A stretch of DNA of 12,241 nt from Candidatus Omnitrophota bacterium (lineage in GTDB: Bacteria; Ratteibacteria; UBA8468; MWAK01): positions 1 to 12,241 of the forward strand of contig JAPLMK010000029.1 in the NCBI GenBank assembly GCA_026387085.1, read 5' to 3'. This document shows, piece after piece, positions 7,610 through 12,241 of the stretch. The notes under the pieces are model-generated. The model had not been told where the DNA came from, did not search any database, and worked only from the letters and a program-made list of their open reading frames with translations. Made by a program: the position numbers and the translations under genes. Position 1 is the stretch's first letter, and every line of letters begins with the position of its first letter.

Positions 7610-8859
7610 TTCAGTTCCTCCGTTTTGTGATGTTTCCATTGATGGTGAAAAGATAAAATACCGAATTGATTTTCTTCGCTTGTCTCCACCGTGAATTTAT
7701 ATGCCATTTCTTGATGATCGTAGGCGTGTAAAATCATATTATCATACAAAGTTACGGTCACATAATATGTGCCGGCCAATAAAGGATTGTTCACGATTTC
7801 AAAAGTAACTTCTCCTTTGCCGTTGATGTAGGGGATGCTATATTTGGAAGTCTTAGTATTTGGTCCTGTAAGGAGAAAACCTGTTGCAGTATAGATTGCG
7901 AATCCAAATGTCGGATTTTCTATTTTTTCCCTGGTCACATATTTCATGTGCACAAATATGTCTTCCCCAGTTTTAAAAACATCTTTTTTCTTATCCTCAG
8001 CGTCACTAAATTCAACCACGGTGATCTCTGCTTTTTTTGAACCAAACTTCAACGAAGAATAGCTCGCATTTCTTTCCGGCATAATTTTCTCTTGCCTGTG
8101 AATTGGATTCTGCAAATATTTTTTAATACTATACAAGGTGTCGCCCGCACATGTAATGTGCCCCTTATCCAAAACAATGGTTTTTGAGCAAATACGGCTG
8201 ACCCAATCCATGTTATGTGATATAAAAACAATCGGCGTTCCTTTTTTTCTTAAATATCCCATTTTGTCAAAGCATTTTATCTGAAAATCCAAGTCTCCTA
8301 CCGCCATAACCTCATCAACCAGTAGGATGTCCGGGTCACAGTGAATGGCGGTGGCAAAACCGAGCCGGACATACATGCCGGAGCTGTAATGTTTGACCGG
8401 AGAATCGATGAAATCACCGATATCGGCAAAATCTATAATGGAATCCATTTTTTGGTCAATCTCTTTTTTCCCCATTCCAAGGATGGAGCCGTTTATGTAG
8501 ATATTTTCGCGGCCGGTAAGCATGGGGTGAAACCCGGCGCCGATTTCGATAAGAGCGCCTATTTTTCCATTGATTTCTATCCGGCCTTTATCCGGTAAAA
8601 GTATGCCGCTCAGGAGTTTTAAGACCGTTGTTTTTCCGGAGCCGTTTGATCCGATTATACCCAGCGTTTCACCCTTTTTTACTTCGAAAGTAAGGTTGTC
8701 CAACGCCCAAAATTCATCGGGTCTAAGAATTTCGGTGTGCGCCGGCAACCCCACTATATTTCGGGCGATATCGTTCATTCCATAAAACATGGAACGTTTT
8801 AAGGATTTAGCGAATTTTTTGGAAACAGCGTCACACTTTATCACGGAATCAGTATTCAT
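7606..8859 (-). CDS. wzt: Polysaccharide ABC exporter ATPase, Wzt-like, with C-terminal glycan-binding domain
   Basis: 417 residues from the ATG at 8859, which overlaps the permease stop as ATGA. A start at 8904 would only add residues inside the permease gene. The nucleotide-binding domain has Walker A GSNGSGKT (70-77), LSGILLPDKG (83-92), the loop IEIGAGFHPMLTGRENI (104-120), signature SSGM (159-162), Walker B ILLVDE (178-183) and switch histidine H215. This arrangement, with an N-terminal strand before FWALDN (50-55), is typical of the O-antigen/teichoic acid exporter subfamily. Residues about 265-410 form a beta-rich Wzt C-terminal domain (GEDIFVHMKY, NPTFGFAIY, AGTYYVTVTLYD). In known systems this domain recognises the modified end of the finished glycan. 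ATP hydrolysis here would drive export through the adjacent permease. The symbol follows family usage, not a proven orthologue. Confidence 0.93.
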   Translation of the reverse strand: MNTDSVIKCDAVSKKFAKSLKRSMFYGMNDIARNIVGLPAHTEILRPDEFWALDNLTFEVKKGETLGIIGSNGSGKTTVLKLLSGILLPDKGRIEINGKIGALIEIGAGFHPMLTGRENIYINGSILGMGKKEIDQKMDSIIDFADIGDFIDSPVKHYSSGMYVRLGFATAIHCDPDILLVDEVMAVGDLDFQIKCFDKMGYLRKKGTPIVFISHNMDWVSRICSKTIVLDKGHITCAGDTLYSIKKYLQNPIHRQEKIMPERNASYSSLKFGSKKAEITVVEFSDAEDKKKDVFKTGEDIFVHMKYVTREKIENPTFGFAIYTATGFLLTGPNTKTSKYSIPYINGKGEVTFEIVNNPLLAGTYYVTVTLYDNMILHAYDHQEMAYKFTVETSEENQFGILSFHHQWKHHKTEELK

Positions 8860-9614
8860 ACTCTCTCTGCCATTTTTGGTTCTACCAGATGAAAAAGGCG
8901 CCAACAGAAAAGAAATATTAGTACCGAAATCAGAACGGCTACCAGATATTCGACCGGTTGTGAAATTTTTCCGGTTATAATTAGTTCCCGCGGACTATTC
9001 ACCAAAGGCGCTAAAAGGTTGTATCGAACGAACGCAGAAGCCGCCCCGTGTTTTGGCGTCGGGTAGAGAACCGGGGTAAGAAAAAGTAAAAGGGTTGTTG
9101 TTAAACTTACCGCATTAGCGGTATCTCGGGCAACCCCGTTAAAAAGAGAAGGCACAAAACCTAAACCTACGGTAAGAAGGAGCAAAGGGATGAGGGAAAA
9201 AGGGAAAAAGACAATCTGCCAGGAAGGCACTATTCGGTAAAAAGCAAAGACAAAGAATACCATAATAAGCCTGATCAGAAAATCAAAGACGGAGGTGGCA
9301 ACGGATGCGATAACCAGGGCTTCGCGAGGGAAATTAATTTTAGTTATCATGCTGCCGGCGTTGACGATACTGTTGGTACACCCGTTAATTCCGGTGGCGA
9401 AAATCATAAAAATAAAAACCCCGATAACCGTAATCGGCAGAATGATTACCCAAATGATACCAAATACCGACTGTTTATATTTGGCCAGAAAATCACGGAT
9501 AAAGAGACGCGTGATAAGTTCTTTTGCGCCGATTAATTCTTTTGTCATCTCTTTCCAGAGAGAAAACCAGTTTGCTTGAACAGGTCCTTCTGGAATGTAA
9601 ACTTTTTTTTTCAT
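8856..9614 (-). CDS. wzm: Polysaccharide ABC exporter permease, Wzm-like, apparently shortened
   Basis: 252 residues, ABC-2 type inner-membrane permease and first gene of the operon. An amphipathic cytoplasmic N-terminus (LFIRDFLAKYKQSVFGIIW, 37-55) leads into a first membrane helix at about 50-72. Other hydrophobic segments are at about 100-127, 133-158, 169-183 and 221-243. INFPREALVIAS (93-104) and LFLTPVLYPTP (177-187) are family landmarks. Relatives carry roughly 28 more residues between helix 1 (FIFMI) and FATGINGCTNSIV: an outer loop with a P-Y-P motif and the start of helix 2. Here the two parts join directly, so helix 2 seems truncated while the frame stays open. No Shine-Dalgarno is seen before the ATG. 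Partner of the adjacent ATPase; exports a lipid-linked polysaccharide or glycolipid. Confidence 0.9.
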   Translation of the reverse strand: MKKKVYIPEGPVQANWFSLWKEMTKELIGAKELITRLFIRDFLAKYKQSVFGIIWVIILPITVIGVFIFMIFATGINGCTNSIVNAGSMITKINFPREALVIASVATSVFDFLIRLIMVFFVFAFYRIVPSWQIVFFPFSLIPLLLLTVGLGFVPSLFNGVARDTANAVSLTTTLLLFLTPVLYPTPKHGAASAFVRYNLLAPLVNSPRELIITGKISQPVEYLVAVLISVLIFLFCWRLFHLVEPKMAERV

Positions 9615-9652
9615 AGTTCAAACCGAATAATGTCAGATTATTGTATCTTAAA

Positions 9653-9824
9653 TTTTACACCTTATTGGATTTTCCGGTTTTTGGGGATAACTTCACATCG
9701 GCCGCGGAACAAGGTTATTATATATGGTTTAAGGGGGCAGGGTCAAGATAAAAATGTGTTTTGATTAATGGTAATTTTTACATTCCGGCTAGAATTTAGG
9801 AGTTTTTGGGCGTAAGGTGTAAAA
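9653..9824. repeat. Widely spaced 12-base inverted repeat TAAGGTGTAAAA
   Basis: TTTTACACCTTA at 9653-9664 is the exact reverse complement of TAAGGTGTAAAA at 9813-9824. The left arm lies in the leader of the leftward operon. The right arm ends about 55 bases before the -35 box of the iscR-type gene. Each arm therefore has the same orientation relative to the gene it faces. This could be a shared regulator site, but no family consensus is recognised and AT-rich sequence raises the odds of chance matches. Confidence 0.45.
9717..9746 (-). promoter_or_regulatory. Promoter of the polysaccharide export operon
   Basis: On the minus strand TTGACC (9746-9741) and TATAAT (9722-9717) are separated by 18 bases, five of six and six of six matches to the sigma-70/sigma-A consensus. 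Transcription would start near 9710, giving a leader of about 95 bases before the permease ATG. No other promoter in the region is as good. A TACAAT closer to the gene (9645-9640) lacks a matching -35. Confidence 0.7.
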
Positions 9825-9879
9825 AATAAAAAAGCAGATGTAAAGGTTGAAGTAAAAAAGAAAGAAAAATGGCAGGGGC

Positions 9880-9908
9880 TTGACAAAAGATTAGTAATTC
9901 GGTAATAT
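9880..9908 (+). promoter_or_regulatory. Promoter of the iscR-iscS-iscU operon
   Basis: TTGACA (9880-9885), a 17-base spacer and TAATAT (9903-9908) form a near-consensus sigma-70 promoter. The -10 box ends only nine bases before the ATG at 9918. Transcription should therefore start about one to three bases before the start codon, predicting a nearly leaderless mRNA. The spacer and -10 contain a direct repeat GTAAT (9894-9898 and 9902-9906) and a loose ATTA...TAAT dyad (9890-9914). Either could be an operator for autoregulation, though no IscR consensus is evident. Confidence 0.78.
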
Positions 9909-9917
9909 ATTAATAAG

Positions 9918-10364
9918 ATGAAATTATCTACTAAGGGACGTTATGCGGTAAGATTGATGCTTGACCTGACCCTGAACCAGGGTGACAAGCCGGTGCTTCT
10001 CCGGGAAGTTGCCAGGCGCCAGGAGATATCTTTCCGGTATCTGGAGCAGTTGGTTTTAAATCTGAAGACCGCCGGCCTGGTTAAGAGCATCCGGGGCGCC
10101 AAGGGCGGTTTTATCCTGGGCCGGCCGGCAGAGAGCATTACCCTCCTGGAAATATTCAAGGCGAGCGAGGGTTCGCTTTCCATCGTGGAATGTCTTGAAG
10201 ATGCTTCTTTTTGCGGGCGAAGTAAAACGTGCGCCAGCCGTGATTTGTGGTTGGAGATGAAAAAGGCGATGGAGGAGATTCTGAACCGCTGGACTTTGGT
10301 AAAACTGGCCGAGCAACAACGCGGTAAAAAAGCAAGCAGCCAATCTTTGTTGTATAATATTTAA
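9918..10364 (+). CDS. iscR: Rrf2-family, IscR-type Fe-S cluster transcriptional regulator
   Basis: 148 residues. The opening MKLSTKGRYAVRLMLDL is the hallmark Rrf2 N-terminus and fixes the start although no ribosome binding site precedes it. A winged helix-turn-helix covers about 1-75 (ISFRYLEQLVLNLKTAGLVKSIRG, 37-60; GGFILGRP as the wing). Cysteines C92, C99 and C105 (VECL, FCGR, KTCASRDLW) match the cluster-ligand region of IscR, with C-x6-C-x5-C spacing against x5/x5 in E. coli IscR. It would bind an Fe-S cluster and repress or tune the downstream cluster-assembly genes by cluster supply. The TAA overlaps the desulfurase ATG (TAATG). The symbol is by family; other Rrf2 members (CymR, NsrR) look similar but fit this context less well. 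Confidence 0.9.
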   Translation: MKLSTKGRYAVRLMLDLTLNQGDKPVLLREVARRQEISFRYLEQLVLNLKTAGLVKSIRGAKGGFILGRPAESITLLEIFKASEGSLSIVECLEDASFCGRSKTCASRDLWLEMKKAMEEILNRWTLVKLAEQQRGKKASSQSLLYNI

Positions 10365-11545
10365 TGAAAACCATGGAAAGAATTTATTTGGATTACGCGG
10401 CGACCACGCCTTGCCATCCGGAAGCGGTTAAGGCGATGCAGCCCTATTTTTACGATAAGTTCGGTAATGCTTCCAGTATCTATTCTTTCGGCCAGGAAGC
10501 AAAGGCGGCCTTGGAGGAATCGCGGCAGAGGGTGGCAGATTTTATCGGCGCCCGGCCCGAGGAGATAGTTTTTACTTCCGGCGCCAGCGAGAGCAACAAC
10601 GCTGCCCTGAAGGGGGTGGCTTTTGCCCTGAGAGGCAAAGGAAACCGCATTATCACCAGCGTTATTGAACACCATGCGATTGGCGAGCCCTGTAAGTTTC
10701 TGGCAAAAGAAGGGTTTGAAATTATAATTCTGCCGGTGGATAAGGATGGCCTGGTGGACCCGGATGCGGTGCAAAAGGCGCTTAACGATAAAACTATCCT
10801 GGTTTCCATCATGCACGCCAATAATGAAATCGGCACCATCCAGCCCATCGCGGAGATAGGCAGGATTTGCCGTGAGAAAGGCGTGCTTTTTCATACTGAC
10901 GCGGTTCAGGCGGTTGGTCATCTGCCGACGTTAGTTTCTGAATTAAACGTTGACATGCTCTCCTCTTCCGGCCATAAGTTTTACGGTCCGAAGGGTGTTG
11001 GTTTTCTTTATATCCGGCGCGGCACGAAGATTAAACCTTTAATTCAGGGCGGGGACCAGGAACGCCGGTTCCGGGCCGGCACCGAGAATGTCGCCGGTAT
11101 CGTGGGTTTGGCAAAGGCGGTTGAGATTGCCGCCTCCGAAATGGAAGCGGAAGGAAAACAATTAATTCAGTTGCGCGACGCGCTGATTCAGGGAATTCTA
11201 AAAGCAGTTCCGGACAGCCGCTTGAACGGCCACCCGGCGCAACGGCTGCCTAATAACGTCAATATCTCCTTTGCCTATGTGGAAGGTGAGTCGATGCTCT
11301 TGAATCTTGACCTGGAGGGGATTGCCGCTTCCACCGGCTCTGCCTGCACCAGCAGTAGTTTGGAGCCGTCTTCAGTTTTGCTGGCGATTGGTCTTCCGGC
11401 CGAAACTGCCCACGGTTCCATCCGTTTTACCCTGGGTAAATGGACCGCCCGGGCGCAGGTTGACCGGGTACTGGATATTTTTCCTAAAATTGTGGCTAAA
11501 TTGCGGGTGATGTCCCCGCTTTACCCCGGAGACAAAAATGGCTGA
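10364..11545 (+). CDS. iscS: Cysteine desulfurase, IscS/NifS class I
   Basis: 393 residues, PLP-dependent. It converts L-cysteine to alanine and carries the sulfur as a persulfide for Fe-S assembly and other thiolation. It opens MERIYLDYAATTP, the family start. Stacking histidine is in IEHHAIGEP (H103/H104), HTDAVQAVGH (177-186) gives the PLP-nitrogen aspartate D179, and SSGHKFYGPKG (201-211) gives the Schiff-base lysine K205. The catalytic cysteine is C328 in the long loop STGSACTSSSLEPS, which marks class I rather than SufS-like class II. RFRAGTENVAG (235-245) is intact. The ATG at 10364 overlaps the regulator's stop; a second ATG at 10373 gives the more usual N-terminus. I cannot separate the two. 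The gene overlaps iscU by eight bases. Supplies IscU and possibly LarE. Confidence 0.95.
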   Translation: MKTMERIYLDYAATTPCHPEAVKAMQPYFYDKFGNASSIYSFGQEAKAALEESRQRVADFIGARPEEIVFTSGASESNNAALKGVAFALRGKGNRIITSVIEHHAIGEPCKFLAKEGFEIIILPVDKDGLVDPDAVQKALNDKTILVSIMHANNEIGTIQPIAEIGRICREKGVLFHTDAVQAVGHLPTLVSELNVDMLSSSGHKFYGPKGVGFLYIRRGTKIKPLIQGGDQERRFRAGTENVAGIVGLAKAVEIAASEMEAEGKQLIQLRDALIQGILKAVPDSRLNGHPAQRLPNNVNISFAYVEGESMLLNLDLEGIAASTGSACTSSSLEPSSVLLAIGLPAETAHGSIRFTLGKWTARAQVDRVLDIFPKIVAKLRVMSPLYPGDKNG

Positions 11546-11933
11546 AACCCCTCTTCCGTATAGCGAAAAAGTGATGGACCATTTCCGCAACCCCAGGAAT
11601 GTCGGCGTGATGGAGAACCCCTCCGGTGTCGGCAAGGTGGGGAATGCTGTCTGCGGGGATGTGATGGAATTATTTATCAAGGTGGAAAATGACATTATTA
11701 TTGATACCAGGTTCCGTACCTTCGGATGCGGCGCTGCCATTGCTACCAGTTCCATGGTAACGGAACTGGTTAAAGGCAAAACTTTAGACGAGGCCTTGAA
11801 GATTTCCAACAAGGCGGTGGCTGAGGCCTTAGGCGGGTTGCCGCCGATTAAGATGCACTGTTCGGTCCTGGCGGAGGAAGCGTTAAAATCTGCGATTGAT
11901 GACTACCGGAAGAAGCAAACCGAGCCGAAATAA
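11538..11933 (+). CDS. iscU: Fe-S cluster assembly scaffold IscU
   Basis: 131 residues, single-domain IscU (NifU N-terminal) scaffold on which [2Fe-2S] clusters are built with sulfur from IscS. It opens with YSEKVMDHFRNPRNVG (8-23). The three ligand cysteines are C39 (GNAVCGD, followed by the conserved D41), C64 (TFGCGAAIA) and C108 (IKMHCSVLAEEAL). LPPIK (101-105), just before H107/C108, corresponds to the LPPVK site contacted by the HscA-type chaperone, with isoleucine for valine. GGAG (11528-11531) sits six bases before the ATG, inside the end of iscS, so the genes are coupled. All catalytic residues are present. No hscA/hscB, iscA or ferredoxin gene follows in the window. Confidence 0.94.
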   Translation: MAETPLPYSEKVMDHFRNPRNVGVMENPSGVGKVGNAVCGDVMELFIKVENDIIIDTRFRTFGCGAAIATSSMVTELVKGKTLDEALKISNKAVAEALGGLPPIKMHCSVLAEEALKSAIDDYRKKQTEPK

Positions 11934-11944
11934 GACCAGCATGC

Positions 11945-12041
11945 TGTCATTCTGAACCCTTCGCTTCGCTCGAGGGTAAACTCCACGAAGGATTTAAATC
12001 TTTAACTACGAGATCCTTCGCAATTACGGCTCAGGATGACA
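11945..12041. repeat. Dispersed inverted repeat of the TGTCATTCTGA type
   Basis: A 97-base element with terminal inverted repeats TGTCATTCTGA (11945-11955) and TCAGGATGACA (12031-12041), matching at 10 of 11 positions. Inner arms GAAGGAT (11987-11993) and ATCCTTC (12013-12019) also pair, and ACCCT/AGGGT (11956-11960, 11973-11977) can form a small local hairpin. I recognise the 'TGTCATTCTGA...TTCGCTTCGCTC' form as a short palindromic repeat scattered in many bacterial genomes. It fills almost all of the iscU-larE gap and lacks a U-run, so it is not an obvious intrinsic terminator, though the structured RNA could protect the upstream message. Confidence 0.68.
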
Positions 12042-12047
12042 CGAAAT

Positions 12048-12241
12048 ATGTATCCCTTAAAAAAACTCCAAAAATTGACCTGCATCTTTAAGGAAATGGA
12101 GGGTGTGGTAGTTGCTTTTTCCGGAGGCGCAGATAGTACCCTGCTCCTGAAGGTTGCGGTTGATGCTTTGGGTGGCCGGGTTTTAGCCGTAACGGCTTCC
12201 AGCGAAACCTATTCGAAAGAAGAATTGAAGGAGGCCCGGGA
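12048..12241 (+). CDS. larE: LarE-like sulfur transferase for the nickel-pincer cofactor, 5' part only
   Basis: Partial: 64 full codons before the window ends. The protein starts MYPLKKLQKL and reaches the PP-loop ATP-pyrophosphatase motif AFSGGADSTLLLKVA at residues 23-37. A strand LAVTASSETYSKEELKEAR follows, which is characteristic of LarE and unlike MnmA or other tRNA thiolases. LarE adenylates pyridinium biscarboxylate mononucleotide and inserts sulfur to make the thio groups of the nickel-pincer nucleotide used by lactate racemase and relatives. An in-frame ATG at 12036 lies within the repeat. I prefer 12048 because AGGA (12033-12036) stands 11 bases ahead of it, but it is not decisive. 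Position after iscS-iscU suggests a shared sulfur supply. Confidence 0.82.
   Translation, partial: MYPLKKLQKLTCIFKEMEGVVVAFSGGADSTLLLKVAVDALGGRVLAVTASSETYSKEELKEAR

Larger units (their letters stand above)
9615..9917. other. Divergent intergenic regulatory region
   Basis: About 300 bases, AT-rich, without a credible gene. It separates the leftward exporter/glycan operon from the rightward iron-sulfur operon. It contains one sigma-70-like promoter for each direction and a 12-base perfect inverted repeat at 9653-9664 and 9813-9824. The leftward transcript would have a leader of about 95 bases in which I found no known riboswitch. I see no terminator, which fits two divergent transcription units. 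Confidence 0.75.

Noticed and set aside
9615..9710. Riboswitch or JUMPstart/ops anti-termination element in the operon leader
   Set aside because: No ops core GGCGGTAG and no convincing conserved hairpin set; only the 12-base inverted repeat arm stands out.
9576..9764. Small plus-strand frame across the intergenic region
   Set aside because: Overlaps the permease start and the leftward promoter, has no ribosome binding site and no recognisable protein character.
10361..10921. 186-residue open frame antisense to iscS
   Set aside because: No family features; it mirrors the highly constrained desulfurase codons on the other strand.
11945..12041. Intrinsic terminator after iscU
   Set aside because: Strong hairpin potential but no U-run follows, and the sequence matches a known kind of dispersed repeat.
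12048..12241. tRNA 2-thiouridylase MnmA, which often follows iscS-iscU
   Set aside because: The PP-loop AFSGGADSTLLLKVA and the following AVTASS segment fit LarE, not the MSGGVDSS form of MnmA.
1..12241. CRISPR array, tRNA, rRNA or insertion sequence
   Set aside because: No regularly spaced repeats, no cloverleaf or rRNA-like stretch, and no transposase-like protein in either strand.

Overview
This is bacterial chromosome with tightly packed genes and no rRNA, tRNA, CRISPR array or transposase. Base composition is mixed: rows I counted by hand range from about 28% to 67% G+C. The radical SAM enzymes, the cobalamin-binding fold, LarE and the IscR/IscS/IscU set would fit an anaerobe or facultative anaerobe. 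Dispersed repeats of the 'GTCATTGCGAGG' and 'TGTCATTCTGA' kinds occur in several unrelated phyla. I cannot name the organism or say whether it is Gram-positive or Gram-negative.

Left and centre (1-9614, minus strand): one long polysaccharide or glycoconjugate operon, read right to left. It starts with an ABC exporter (Wzm-like permease, then Wzt-like ATPase with a C-terminal glycan-binding domain). Next come a radical SAM/SPASM-like enzyme, an NAD(P)-dependent sugar epimerase/dehydratase, a cobalamin-binding radical SAM enzyme with an unexplained membrane-associated C-terminal extension, and three GT-B (family 4) glycosyltransferases. Last is the N-terminal third of a multi-membrane-span GT-C glycosyltransferase that runs off the left edge. 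Five of the eight junctions are ATGA stop/start overlaps and a sixth is a zero-gap TAG|ATG, so the genes are almost certainly co-transcribed and translationally coupled. One loose junction (around 1557-1598) holds a dispersed repeat. The other (2739-2754) holds a ribosome binding site.

Divergent intergenic region (9615-9917): it holds a good sigma-70-type promoter facing each way and a perfect 12-base inverted repeat whose arms lie about 150 bases apart.

Right (9918-12241, plus strand): a sulfur and iron-sulfur operon. An Rrf2/IscR-type regulator is followed by an IscS/NifS cysteine desulfurase, an IscU scaffold, a 97-base dispersed inverted repeat, and the start of larE (sulfur insertase for the nickel-pincer cofactor), cut by the window edge. 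The regulator has the three cysteines expected for an Fe-S sensor and its transcript is probably nearly leaderless.

Most unusual points: an apparent in-frame loss of about 28 residues in the exporter permease; a CX4CX2C radical SAM motif in place of CX3CX2C; the extension on the cobalamin radical SAM protein; and a dispersed repeat sitting exactly where one glycosyltransferase starts.
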